Of a stretch of DNA of 64,000 nt, positions 23,128 to 33,980 are shown piece after piece (position 1 is the first letter of the stretch; every line of letters starts with the position of its first letter). A program made the position numbers and the translations under genes. The notes beneath the pieces are model-generated. The model did no database searches and was not told where the DNA came from. It worked only from the letters and a program-made list of their open reading frames with translations. The stretch is from Physcomitrium patens (Eukaryota > Streptophyta > Bryopsida > Funariales > Funariaceae): contig NC_037258.1 of NCBI RefSeq assembly GCF_000002425.4, forward strand, positions 2,649,964 to 2,713,963. Direction: 5' to 3'.

Positions 23128-24400
23128 GTTCTCTCTGCAAGCACCAACGAAGTCCATATTAGAGTCCTCTCAGTACAAAATTCATAAAATACAGTTGTCT
23201 CCGCTCCAGTTGCTGCTGTAGCTACACCGCAGCTCACGAATTAGAAGCAGCCAAAGTACTATTTCACAGTCCAAACAAACAGGTTTGCTTCGTAACCCAT
23301 TCATCCTCACTTTCCACCGTCGAAATTAAAAACACTAGCTTACATTCCAAAGAACGGAGAATCGAACTTGTGATCTTAAAAACCACCATAACTCGAATGT
23401 AGCAAACATAGAAAGGATGTAGTCAGACCTGGGACATGTACATTATCAAGGTGGACTGTGAACTGAAATGTATGCTACGTGACGTACCAGAAGTTGTTAT
23501 TCCTTAGCGTGACTGCGTGAAAAAATGTCGCAAACCGCTCAGATAATAATTCCGACACAATGCCCCTGTTCCAAATGAGACGCAGAATCAGTTATAAGCG
23601 ATCGAACGATGAGGAATCCTACTCAGCACTCAGTTGAGACTTGGGTGTTGCGACAGATGACATTATATGAGACTCTTGTCGAACACCTAAGTGAGCAATC
23701 ACGGCAAGCTTGAGGGAACAGCAGGAAGTATTTCAATATTCAGTTGACTACTACGTCTCACACAAGTGACGACCACTGAGGGCGGCATACACAGAAGGTA
23801 CTGACTCAGTGACAACAATACGACGCTTACGAGCGCCAAGAGGCGGCCAACTTGCCTACAGTCCGCACTCAGGTTGGCTTCCGGAATGCATCAGACTTGG
23901 CCAGCGCTAGTGATAGCATTTATAACTAATCACTACGGCATAGTGTCAAGTAATGTTATACTTGAAGCAATTTCTGAACAAAGCTCTATTACACTAGCCC
24001 AGGTACAAGCGTAGAATTGAAAAGCAGCATACATACCTTGATGAGCATAGATAGTGTTGAGAGCTTCAGCTGCAGAAAGTGGCCGATAATCCGGACAAAT
24101 TCAGCACAATATCAGCTTGACTAGGCAACAACCATCCTGTAGAAAGATGAGAGATTGCCCAATCCAGCACAGCGACAAGCTGTAGAAGAGAGCGATGAGC
24201 GCAGGACAGCGGTCTCATTCAGCTCCGAAGAGTTCATGAGCTGATCGACGGGCTGGTGGTCTAAGCGTGCGAGTTAAGGATTTTTACAGGATCGAGAGAG
24301 CGCCTGCTAGAAACGAGCACTGGCCAGTGCAGAGCAGGGAGCAGCGGACCTATCAGCAATGAGGTGAGGAAGACGGTCGACAATGGTGCCTGGCAGACGC
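23128..24400 (-). promoter_or_regulatory. 5'UTR with intron upstream of the proline-rich gene
   Basis: A strong donor (GCTCATCAAG then GTATGTATG, intron from 24,036) and an acceptor (GGTGCTTGCAG, exon from 23,134) bracket a probable 902-bp leader intron. The acceptor lies seven bases upstream of the ATG. The leader exon occupies about 24,037-24,400. Its right limit and the transcription start are not visible. Leader introns of this kind often raise expression in plants. Confidence 0.5.
24121..24237 (-). CDS. Upstream ORF (38 codons) in the leader exon
   Basis: ATG at 24,237 and TAG at 24,121-24,123 lie wholly inside the proposed leader exon of the proline-rich gene. The encoded peptide begins MNSSELNETAVLRSSLSS and is rich in serine and cysteine. 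It does not overlap the main start. It may lower translation of the downstream protein if the exon model is right. Conservation was not tested. Confidence 0.3.
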   Translation of the reverse strand: MNSSELNETAVLRSSLSSTACRCAGLGNLSSFYRMVVA

Positions 24401-24848
24401 CAGTTGTGGCGGCTTCATTGCTGCCCGTCCGCTAACTTTAGTTCTTCATCTGACTGATTGTAACCTATCTGTGACAATCAACTCTCGTTGTACGAATTAA
24501 ATAATGAGTACGCACAAATCGTTTGATTCCCATTCCCTTTGAGGGTTTACATTCGCTGATTAATTCTTGCATACATGAAATAGTACTACATGGTACGTTA
24601 ATGCAATGTCAACATATTTACCATAACTCTGTAGAACCTGAAGGCTAACTCATCGCGCAGATGACAGCTTTTTCACAGATGTTCTTCCCGTAAGCTTAGC
24701 AACACCAACTTGGATTTTAAAGGTAATAAGTCATCTTCAATCTGAACTCTGCAAAATGGGATCTCTAACGCATAAGGACATAGGCACAAATTTTGATGCT
24801 TAGTTAGGTTACTAGGTTAGCTTCGCAGACGATCCAGACTTCAGATGG
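24401..24848. other. Intergenic, no feature recognised
   Basis: Moderate AT content. It may contain the promoter of the minus-strand proline-rich gene. No TATA box could be singled out. Confidence 0.4.
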
Positions 24849-25320
24849 ATGGATACATCGAATCAGGGTTTGGCAGGGGATGAGGCTGGTAAAGTCAGGT
24901 CAGCTATCAGGCTTTCGTGCAGAGCAATTGATATACCAGCCATAAGCGTCTCAGAACACACACAACCGTCTACTCTTATTGTCTCTTTGGAAGATCCCAA
25001 ACTGTGTAATAATGAACTTTCAACTGACGTAATGGATGTTAATGGGGAAATAGTAGCGTTGTCCTGCTGTCTAGGAAATGTGGAGCAGTCCTTCTCCAAA
25101 TCTGATTACTTTAATGGCAGATTTAAGTCGGACAGCTAGACATGATACTCAACCCCGTTTCACACTGAACTGGCTCTTTGGGATCAGCCAGAATTTTTAC
25201 CAGACCATCGATGTTTCAAAGGCGATTTTGAAACTGACAAGCTAAATAACTTAGAGCTTCACCTGCATTCTAAAACTATCTCCAAAGCATGGAAAACTTG
25301 CGTGACCCACGGACAGATGG
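24849..25320 (+). pseudogene. Possible gene fragment of unknown family
   Basis: One plus-strand frame stays coding-like for about 157 codons, broken by two close stops (25,137-25,139 and 25,143-25,145). Before the stops it reads MDTSNQGLAGDEAGKVRSAI onward. After them, in the same frame, it reads FHTELALWDQPEFLPDHRCF and onward to a stop after MEQASDN. The amino-acid composition is balanced rather than low-complexity, which suggests a former exon. I do not recognise the family. It could also be chance openness in 45% GC DNA. Confidence 0.3.
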
Positions 25321-26247
25321 AGCAAGCGAGTGACAATTGAGTACCTTTGCTTCTGTTGCATCTCAATCCTTACTGCATATTTTGAGTATTATTGACTCTG
25401 TAACTGGATCTTCAACAGTGATACAAGTGGAGATGCCACCATTTAACAAAAGAGAATTAACTAAGAAATCATGTCACGCAACCACAAATCTCAAACAACA
25501 GGATTATCTACCCAGGTTTGCCACGCATACGCTACAAATCTGGAGATGGGTCGAGCGGAGATTCAAGAAAAAAAAGTATGGCAGCCAACATTCATCACAT
25601 AAATGTACCTTGCATGAGCGAAATAGTCTGTAATGTATTATCATGGGCTATGGCTTATTACAACATTGCTGGAAAATCGATGTACTAATGCTCCAGGTCT
25701 ACATCTGCCAGTGTTTCCTTGTCCCATCAGTATGGCAATACTCTAAAATAATTGACTGCAAAGTGTGAGCACCAGAGAATTTTTCGAGCCTATCTTCGCA
25801 ATATCACCTCTGGCGGATTTTGTAGTGAGTACTCTTGAATCTGCAGCCGTCCTCCAGCTGAACCTGAGAGAATAGACAGCTCGCAGTCAGTACTAACACT
25901 GACTGACCTCCACTCAGTGCTCACAACAGTCATGCTCCATCACGTTGACGGTTGCTGGGTTATATTACCAGTTCATTCTCAACTTGGTAGACTTCAAAAA
26001 CTCCAACGAAAGTTCGGTGTGAAGACGGAGGTGAAAAGGCGCCTAAACCGAAGTCAGGGTTCTGAAGTGCTGGAAGGTGCTCGCCAAATCCACTCTCATC
26101 CCTGCTTCCTCTGAACGAATGGAACTGTTTGAGCTCATAGCTGTTTGAGATCGTAGCTCTCCTTTGTCTATTTAAAGTTAAGGAGGTTCCCGATCTGAAT
26201 AGCTCCAGCGCATGCTGAAGAGGCCAGTTTTGCAGTCCTCTGCGTGA
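25321..26247. other. Intergenic/3' flank of the DUF218 gene, no gene supported
   Basis: A 98-codon plus ORF (25,337-25,633) and a 65-codon plus ORF (25,917-26,114) lack recognisable motifs. Part of the right end should be the 3'UTR of the minus-strand DUF218 gene, but no poly-A signal was assigned. Confidence 0.4.
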
Positions 26248-27255
26248 TTAATGAGTCCAAGGAAGGCTCCCAATGTAATATTCAGAAGCACAATAACCGA
26301 ACAAGCCTCGCATTTCAGGACAACCAACAGGATAAGGCGGTGTGCGGAGAAACGGATCCCGATAGATTCTCTTCTTTCGCAACTCTCCTCTGCAGCCATA
26401 CGGATCCTCTTGGAACATGTTTAAAACTTTACTCTCTTCATTAATCGCTGCATCCTTGGAAGTAGGGGATGACTGAATGCCTACAAATGAGAACTGAGAT
26501 TCTGGGAACCGTAGAGCAGGGCGATGGAGATCCATAATCCGCCGCTGTTTGAGATCGCAGCTCACGACGGTGATATTCGTGGGGTAGTGCCCCGTTAGCT
26601 CCCGAAAACGACATACGCTAAACAGAAGATTCTCAAAACTGTCTCGAGCGAACTCCTCAGTAAGAGCCCGCCATCGCATGCTCTCCCTCCTCCCAAACCA
26701 GTCTTTCGATTCTGCCAAGTTCCAATAACTTTGCGCTTCGCTGCGAGGTCCTGCATCCTTTGTTGTCTCACCTCCGCTGAATAAAAGCAAAGCGTCTTCA
26801 ATTCCAGCGGCTGTTTCTACACCCGCCTTGATGTGGTTCACGAAAATGTCTGCCTGACCAGGATGAATCTGGCAGGGCTTCAGTAACCAAGAATTTTCTT
26901 CCTCTGAGTTGTCGCACTTTGATCTCGTGTAGACTGAGTGTCCGTCTACGATCACAAGATTCTGCAAACTCGTGTAAGGGGAATTGTGCTCTGAGAACAA
27001 ACGGCTGCTAGTTCTGACGTTCGCAAACTGAGTCCCGAAAGCTTCATTGTACATGAAAACTAGAGCGAAAAGAATAGCACTCACAGCCAAAGAGAGGCAG
27101 ACCACACACGGTACCGGGAGCTTTTGGTAGCGCCTGCTTACGAGCGACATCTTCTGAACAAGCGTGAGCGACCTCTTCCTTCGTAACCTGCGCGGGTACA
27201 ACCCTACTTCTAAATCAGCTTCCCGCCCTCCATTCATTACTCTGTTTGGCGGCAT
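26248..27255 (-). CDS. DUF218 domain membrane protein, intact
   Basis: A single-exon ORF of 335 residues. It has a basic N-terminal cytosolic tail (RRLRRKRS, 22-29) and one transmembrane segment at about 47-69 (PVPCVVCLSLAVSAILFALV), giving a type II topology. The DUF218/YdcF-like region follows: LVIVDGHSVYTR (100-111), LLLFSGGETTKDAGPRSEAQ (157-176), an EEFARDSFENLLFS helix, and YPTNITVVS (224-232). The C-terminal block DPYGCRGELRKKR...PFLRTPPYPVGCPEM is typical of the plant and fungal branch. Length agrees with plant homologues, which are about 330-350 residues. The biochemical role of the family is unknown; a Golgi or endomembrane position is inferred from topology only. A nine-codon uORF overlaps the start. 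Confidence 0.88.
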   Translation of the reverse strand: MPPNRVMNGGREADLEVGLYPRRLRRKRSLTLVQKMSLVSRRYQKLPVPCVVCLSLAVSAILFALVFMYNEAFGTQFANVRTSSRLFSEHNSPYTSLQNLVIVDGHSVYTRSKCDNSEEENSWLLKPCQIHPGQADIFVNHIKAGVETAAGIEDALLLFSGGETTKDAGPRSEAQSYWNLAESKDWFGRRESMRWRALTEEFARDSFENLLFSVCRFRELTGHYPTNITVVSCDLKQRRIMDLHRPALRFPESQFSFVGIQSSPTSKDAAINEESKVLNMFQEDPYGCRGELRKKRIYRDPFLRTPPYPVGCPEMRGLFGYCASEYYIGSLPWTH

Positions 27256-28264
27256 TTGCCATCCATGACTTCCCCTTCCTGCTCATTCTCTCGATTTCCA
27301 AAACCTCCAAAACTTCAACACGGAACAAACATGATTACAAAGCATTCAGCTATACTGACCATCCTTTCCTTCCTTTGCTCTCAACCCTAAAACTCATCCA
27401 GCTCTCATCTTAGTAAAAGCGAAAAAAGTATTCACGCATTTCATCGAAGCGAAATCCTCAATCTCATGCCGGACTTCGCTTCAACGCCGACAGTGGAATT
27501 CTTCTAGCATTCATGCTCCTCAGACGATTTCCCAACCCTCTTATTGTCTGTCAACAATGTACCAGACTTGCAGATTCTCTCGCTAACTAACACCGATGCG
27601 TCGGTCTTTCCTTGATATGATCTGTGCACCCTCGTGACAACATGTGAAGAGGAGTACGAGAACCGCGTATGGCTTAGAGCTAACTTTCAGTGGATTGACG
27701 ACGCAGTTCACCTAACACCAACCAAACATAGGATCACTTCATCAGCACGACTTAATTTGAGCTTCATTTGCTAAATAAAACCCGCCGAAATGAATCTCTA
27801 CTTGAGCTCTTCATGGAATCTCAAGCGAGAAAAATCCTCGAAACTTTCCTTGCTTGGTCCCTTCTAGAAAGTTCCCGAAAATCCAGGAACTACTATTTTA
27901 GTGGCAATAAAGCACCGGAGGAGCTCTCACGTCTGTGACAAGCCCTCCCTGTGCGGATCATAGATCTTTTGCGACTATGTATCTTTTGTTCCAACTTGTG
28001 CTGCGCTTGGGAAACGCCTAGAGATCCATCTTGCGGACCTCGGTAAACGAGATCTGGAGATTCCTACCTGTGTGGGACTGATGTTTATAATTTAGGGTTA
28101 AACAAGTTTTAGGGTCTGGGACCATCGAGGGAAAATCGACATGCAGATTCTTTGAGAATTAGAATGGCCCACGCTCTGGTGGTCCCCACGCATTCTGAAG
28201 GCGGCAAGGGCCGTACATAAGCGATGCGGGACGAGAAGATCGAGCCAGAACAGTTGTCAAGAGC
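27256..28264. other. Promoter side of DUF218; no gene
   Basis: Moderate GC and no ORF with recognisable features. It lies between the start of the minus-strand DUF218 gene and the plus-strand DUF4283 ORF, so it should contain the DUF218 promoter and leader. Confidence 0.45.
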
Positions 28265-28783
28265 ATGGGGAGAAACTACAAGATCCATCCAACGCATGCA
28301 ATGCCAAGAGAGGTTCTTCCAGAGAGTTACTCACGCAGCTGTACCGGATTTCTTCTCTGTATCAGTGTAATGGTCGAGGTGGACCAGGATACCATCAAGA
28401 AAGACTCTGAATACCTCCAAAAACATGCAATTGTGGCCAAATTTGTGGGAGGTAAGCAATCTCCATCGATTATTTCAAGTTGGATCGACTCCATGCAAAA
28501 GCAGGTGGGGGATTGGGTGGGTGTAGGCCGCCACTTGGGTCGTGGCTTCTTTCAAATCATGTTACCAACCAGTAATCACTCAAAAGGTTCTCACATTGAC
28601 ATTGCACAAGTACCGGTGGGGGACTTGCTGTCTTGGACTCCTGGCTTTAATGCTGCATACCCCACAAGCTTGAGAGTCCCGACTTGGATTACCCTCAAGA
28701 ACATACCACTGAGTTCCAGTTCCTGGGGATGGCTGCCTAGATGGCCACAATTTAAGAGAATTACTAGGGAGCAACAAATGTAA
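28265..28783 (+). CDS. DUF4283 protein, LINE ORF1-type, probably a retroelement remnant
   Basis: A 172-codon ORF with a DUF4283 domain from about residue 45: KKDSEYLQKHAIVAKFVGGK, then SSWIDSMQKQVGDWVGVGRH, GRGFFQIML, LLSWTPGFNAAYPTSLRVPTW and ITLKNIP. In plants this domain is typical of the RNA-binding ORF1 of L1-type retrotransposons and of genes derived from them. It stops at RITREQQM, where relatives continue. Beyond the stop another frame gives KGKVEDLPLYHKCCDKEE, resembling the zinc-knuckle region that normally follows. The true start is unclear; the first 40 residues look unrelated. It is probably a 3'-truncated insertion, although the DUF4283 part has no stop. Confidence 0.65.
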   Translation: MGRNYKIHPTHAMPREVLPESYSRSCTGFLLCISVMVEVDQDTIKKDSEYLQKHAIVAKFVGGKQSPSIISSWIDSMQKQVGDWVGVGRHLGRGFFQIMLPTSNHSKGSHIDIAQVPVGDLLSWTPGFNAAYPTSLRVPTWITLKNIPLSSSSWGWLPRWPQFKRITREQQM

Positions 28784-28930
28784 TGCCTCTTTGATAAACC
28801 AAAGATTTTGTATCAAGCTCTCTTCAAAGGCAAGGTGGAAGACCTCCCTCTTTATCACAAATGTTGTGACAAGGAAGAAAGCCATCACATTGATTAATTA
28901 TTGCAATCTCTTCATCTAATGTTGGTTTTG
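28784..28930 (+). pseudogene. Continuation of the DUF4283/zinc-knuckle region
   Basis: After the stop at 28,783 the frame with ILYQALFKGKVEDLPLYHKC resembles the segment joining DUF4283 to a CCHC knuckle. It fades into AT-rich DNA where Gy3 begins, so the remainder was lost or displaced. Confidence 0.4.
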
Positions 28931-29059
28931 TCTATCAACTAGTTAGCTCATTAACGATTGTCGAGGGCTCCTTAGTTGAAAAGAAGATCCCTTCCTTGGT
29001 TATATAATCCCAAAGATAATATAACCAAGAAAAGGAGGGAGGAGAGAGCAGACTTCCAA

Positions 29060-29400
29060 ACACATCCTATAATACATCACAATATAGCTTCTAGTTAGAT
29101 AGTATATATAGAAGCAAGAGTGAAGCCTTTTTCAGTCTTGTCAACACCTTTTTAGTCCAAAGTCTTGTTTCAAGACTTTCTAGTATGCTTGACTTTAGCA
29201 ATAGTAATTTTGGTTCAATATATTACCATCTTTGAGTGATTTTTTAGTCTTTTTAAGTAAAACAAGAGTATATTGAGATTCATGTCTTTGAGAGTTTAAT
29301 AAGAGTTTTAATTCATTGTTCTTATTTTATTTTAGAAATGAGTGGATTACTCTACTTTTATTATTATATTTTTAAAGGTTGCAAACTATCCACCTTTAAA
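29060..29400 (+). repeat. Gy3 5' LTR, downstream part
   Basis: It shares the stretch around TAGTTAGATAGTATATATA (TATA-box region, 29,090-29,112) with the 3' LTR at 38,195-38,220 and with the LTRs of Gy4 and Gy6. The upstream half of the LTR does not align, so the 5' end is truncated or replaced. Confidence 0.65.
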
Positions 29401-29551
29401 CTAATTTGGAGTTTTTTAATATGGATTTTTTTATTGAAGAAAATATATTATCTTTTTTTGTAGAAATTTTTATTTGATATTAGAAATTATGGATTATCTT
29501 CTTCTAATTTAATTTTTTGAACTTATTTAAATTATCTATAGAAGGAAGAAT

Positions 29552-29700
29552 TATGAATACTACTCTTAGTGGAGGAAAGAATAGATTTGCAACTATTGCA
29601 AATCTCCACAAGGTTATCAACACTCTTAAGGTAGAAATCTCACATATTTCCAACATTATTAACAGAAGGAGCCTCTTAAAGAGAATACTAGGTCCTTGAT
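29552..29700 (+). pseudogene. Gy3 gag, first segment
   Basis: A short open stretch beginning MNTTLSGGKNRFATIANLHK follows a leader with GGATTACTC and GGATTATCTTC boxes shared with Gy4. It is interrupted by the tandem-repeat block. Capsid role is inferred from position. Confidence 0.45.
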
Positions 29701-29989
29701 TGCAAGTAGTTTATAAGAAGGCACAATGTTGTCTCATATGAATTCAAATATAAAAATGCAACTCAAAGGCTAATTATATTTTATAGATTAATTCCTTTCT
29801 TGTACTAAGATGCATTCAATTTTTAACTTTAATCTCAAATCTAAACCTCTTTTTACTAAAATATCTATAATTTACTTATTACTAATTCAATTTAAGAAAA
29901 ATTTAGCTCATTAAGCTTAATTCAAGTTACAAACTTTAAATTGTCAAAGTCAATAAATAAGTTTTAAAGGAAATGAGAGCCAAACCAAG

Positions 29990-30860
29990 GAAAAAGTTGG
30001 TCGCTTGTTGTAGTTGTAGCTTTTAAAACTTCCATTCACAAATTTTCTTAAATTTCTTTTATCACAATACCTTTTTTTCATGTGCAATGGCTTATTGAAA
30101 AGCTAAAAATATTATCTTCTATCTCTCTATATCTCACAAAAAAAAAAAAAAAATCCAATAAATAGCATAGAAAATTCCAAACTAGTCTTGAATTCCGCCA
30201 CCTGAAAATTCTAGTGACCCTTCTTCTACAAATTTCTTTTGATCTCCTTCATTATAGTTCTATTTTTTACATGCTAAGGCATGTTGGAAAGCTAATAAAA
30301 AGATCTTGCATCTCTTAAAATCTCATAATAAAAAAAGAGAATCCAATAAATGGCATAAAAATCTCCATATCAATCTTGAATTCTGTAGCTTAAAAACTCT
30401 ATCAATTTCTCTCCTACAAATTTGCTTGAATTTTCCTTGTCTTAGCTCCATTTCTTGTCTGCTAAGGCTTGTTGAAAAGCTAACAATAAGATCTAGCTTT
30501 TCTTCAAATTTCAACACAAAAGACAAAAATTTAATAAAAAACATAAGAAATCTCGAACCAATCTTAATACTTACTGCTTGAAAATTCCAACGACCTCACT
30601 TATATAAATCTATTTGGATCTCCCTCATCTCAACTTCATTTCTTGTATGCTAAGGCTTGTTGAAAAGCTAATAACAAGATCTAATTTCTTTATAAATCTT
30701 AATAAAAAAAGATAAAAATCAGAGAAATGGCCTAAAAAATCAAAACCTGCCTTGAATCTTATCATCCCTCTCAAAATTCCAAGCACATCTTTTTTTCTTT
30801 TTTTTCTCTTTTTCTTCAAAAAATCTCTTTTTGATGTCAAAACCCCTGCCTTAATCTTCT
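29990..30860 (+). repeat. Tandem array with about 188-bp period, 4-5 units
   Basis: The block CTAAGGCTTGTTGAAAAGCTA and its variants recur with TTG(A/G)AAAGCTA at 30,095, 30,284, 30,472 and 30,660, i.e. spacings of 189, 188 and 188 bp. Between them other landmarks repeat in order (AAGATCT, TTGAAAATTC, AATCTATTTGGATCTCC or variants). Units are diverged but in register. It lies within a larger insertion (about 29,705-31,080) in Gy3 gag. Confidence 0.8.
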
Positions 30861-31080
30861 TTCAATATCCGCCTTGAACAACTATAGAGTTGGATATCTA
30901 TTCTAAAAGACAATACCTTCAAAGCTTAAATAATCTATTCAAGCCAACAATTTCTTATTCAAAATTCCATTCAAATTTGTAAATATATTAGAATTATGTT
31001 CTTTCATTCTTATAAGTAAAATTAGTTATCCTCCAAATAACTTTGATGCACTTAAATTAAGTACATCAAGATAAGAAAAA

Positions 31081-32025
31081 TTATAGAGGTACTATTCCTA
31101 CATCTATGGAAGAAGTCAATAATGAAGTTCAAAGTCTACACTAAAACATTGTACAATTAAGAAAGCAAGTAAATTAAGTTCACAATTAAATTTGAAGAAT
31201 CTTGCTACTATAAATATAAGAAAGGGAAGGATACATATGCCATAGAAATTTGATAAAACACAATTAAAGTTTTGAAGATTTTTACAATAAGTAAAGCTTT
31301 ATCTAAGGTTGCATTTTTTTTAATACATTGTTGAATTTACTCAAATTCGATTTATAGAAGTACTTCTTTTTGAAAGTGTTCTTTCTTAATTTGCACCTTT
31401 GATGGAAAAAGATTCATAATTTTTTTATGATTTGAATTTATTCTTAGAAATATTTATAGTTACTTTTAGAGAAAGTAATTAAGAAAGGATAGCAGAGACC
31501 AAGCTTGTATCTATACAATAAGGATCAAGTTCAACCACTACATATATTATTGAATTCTAAAATCTTGCTTGTAATATAGATTGAAATGATAAAGTCCTAA
31601 TCAATCAATTTTGATATCAATTGAAAGATAATGCTGAAGATTTTTTGTTGATGGTATTGAGAGTAAATCCATTGAAGCAATTTATTATTGAAGCCATTGC
31701 ATGCAATCATTAATTCTTTGAGAGACAAGAAGAACAAAGATTTGATTAGAAAAGTACAAGTCAAGCAACGACAATATCTTTTAAGTTTTTGGAAGCTAAT
31801 TCATCTAAGACAAACTCTATGCAAATTGATATGGTGTATTTTAAACTTCTTTTTGAGGAAGAAAATAATTGTCATTCTTAAGAAGGTTGTATCTATATTT
31901 TAGAGAATCCAAACATATTATTCAATATTGTCCAAACAAGCAACACAATTACAAAATGAGGAGCATAGTTGCCAAAAAAGATAATGTATCAAAAAACAAG
32001 TTTTTCTAGCTATAATAGGAATTAT
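31081..32025 (+). pseudogene. Gy3 gag, remaining part to the zinc knuckle
   Basis: The plus strand shows a gag-like coiled segment (MEEVNNEVQS near 31,108). Later stretches match Gy4 and Gy6 gag near the knuckle (GAGAATCCAAACATATTATTC, then CAATATTGTCCAAACAAGC at about 31,900-31,940). Stops are frequent. It ends at the R16-C insertion. Confidence 0.65.
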
Positions 32026-33387
32026 TGTTATATTACATGAATTTGCTTGAGAATGTATTGGACACTTAGCTATAGAATATAAAGTTATATTTTGTAAATA
32101 TTCAAGAAACTCTTATAGGTTTCAACCATCTAAATACAAAGTAATTAGAATTTCAATGCAAAAAGCTTAAAACCAATATAAAGTGCTTGAAAATACTCTT
32201 TTTATAAACCTCCAATAAGTAAAAATTTAAATCAATTTATTACTTTCACCTCATTGCAACTTTCAATTTTTTTTTGTTTTATTTTATTTTGTTTGTTCAA
32301 ATTCTAACCTTAGGCAACAAGCTTTAATAAGTTGTAATTCTTAATTTGACCATTTAATTGATATGATTCTTTTTCAATATTATTATTATTATAATTCTTC
32401 TATATGTTTAAGAAGTTTCAAATTAATCCAACTTATAGATTGTGAAGAAATGACGTAAATTCACTCTGGTGCTCCTTGGCAGCTATCTTAAAAGTTCTTA
32501 ACAAACTTCAAATAGGGATTTATCCTTCTCTATGTACTAACATCTAATCAAAATTTGTATATAGCTTGATCTTTAAGTCTTCTAATATCCTATCAAATTT
32601 CACCTTACTTCAATTAATAGATCTCCAGATATTATAAAATCCTAACCAATCTTAAACTGCAAATTTTTGGTACCTCCTTACACCAATGATTGAATATCTC
32701 CAAATCACACCATTAGAATAATTCAAAATTTTATGTACACTTAAGACACTCAAACAAATACATATTAACAAATTTTAAATTATAGATTTTCTATCAATTA
32801 CATAAATCAGCCAAGAGTGTTATTTCTAATTTTATTACATAAATTCAGAGTCATCAATATAAATCTTAATTTTGAACAATGATTACAAAGTTTTTTTAAA
32901 ATCTAAGAAAATAAGCCTTATGCCTTTAAAACAACCTTATTGCTAGCTCTTTTATTTCCTTTGCCAATTTTTGCAATCCTCTCTATTTTGCCCTTTGTCA
33001 CTATTTTAGTGGTTGGAGGTTTGATTTTGACTCCAACTCATAAATGGTAATTCCTTGGATATCAATCAAATATATCCTAAGAATTTTTAAGCACAATCCT
33101 ATCTTCACTTTTATCCTAATATCAATTGTATTAATTATTTATCTCTTCTATCTTATTTTTATCAATTCATGGCCACTCTAAAATAGTAAAAGTGTTTCTA
33201 TAATCTAGGAGAAAAATTTGATAATTAGCTTTTATCTACTAACTATTAAAACAAGTAAATAATCTAAGGAACTTTTATAAAATCTTTGTTCATTATCTTT
33301 AGTTTTTATTGAACTAAAATGATTGAATATTAATTAATAATCAACTTTGTTTGTATTTTTATTACATAGTTGTGTTAGAATATAATA
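32026..33387 (+). repeat. R16-C: 1.36-kb repeat at the gag/pol junction of Gy3, TSD TTAT
   Basis: The head is TGTTATATTACATGAATTTG followed by CTTGAGAATGTATTGGACAC, and the tail is AGTTGTGTTAGAATATAATA. Perfect 4-bp duplications TTAT lie at 32,022-32,025 and 33,388-33,391. Removing the repeat and one TTAT restores alignment with Gy6 at 57,950-57,975. It has the same orientation as Gy3 and is shorter than the other copies, with fewer AATCCTAA units. Confidence 0.8.
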
Positions 33388-33980
33388 TTATGTGGTTAAA
33401 AACTTGTGTAATATTTGATAAAGGTCTTATTCTCTCATGAGATCTTTCACCTTGTTTCATAATAGAAGTTTGCTTGAAACAAAAAAACCATTAAGTGTTA
33501 GCCTTATTAGATTCAAAAGCTTTATTGTTTTTTATAAATAAAGACTTTATAAAGAAACAAAAAATATCTTTAGCTAAAAAAATCAAACTTGTGCATGTAA
33601 AAATAATAGATGGTAATTTATTGTCTTTTAGAGATATTACACATGAAACCATTCTTTTAGATATAATAACTAGTGGTCATAATACTTTAGTAATATTTAA
33701 TATGATTAAATCTCTTTTTAGTTTAATTATTTTAAGATTATTATGATTAAAAAAGTATAATCTATAAATAAATTAAAATTTTTATAACCTTGATTTTTTC
33801 CATAATTAAGATCAAGAATCTATTAGGTAAGTAGAAGTCCATAAAATCAATACATCTAAACTATTATTAATAGGTGCAAGAGCTTTTATATATACTACAA
33901 AAGAAGATTCAACTTTTGCTATATACACCACTTCTATTATTGATGAAAAAAAGATTTCAAGTGGCATTCTAAACTAATAC
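33388..33980 (+). pseudogene. Gy3 protease
   Basis: An 83-codon open stretch (33,495-33,746) reads MLALLDSKALLFFINKDF, where the protease active-site DSG is DSK (GGA to AAA). DITHETILLDIITSGHNTLV follows, matching DITHETLPIEISTNGHSSF of Gy6. The retroviral-type aspartic protease is inactive by loss of the glycine. Confidence 0.8.

Noticed and set aside
24849..25633. Intact plus-strand gene spanning 24.8-25.6 kb
   Set aside because: Two stops interrupt the best frame, no splice sites that remove them were found, and no family was recognised. It is listed only as a possible fragment.
29990..30860. CRISPR-like array
   Set aside because: Repeat units are about 188 bp, diverged along their whole length, without constant short repeats and variable spacers, in a plant genome.
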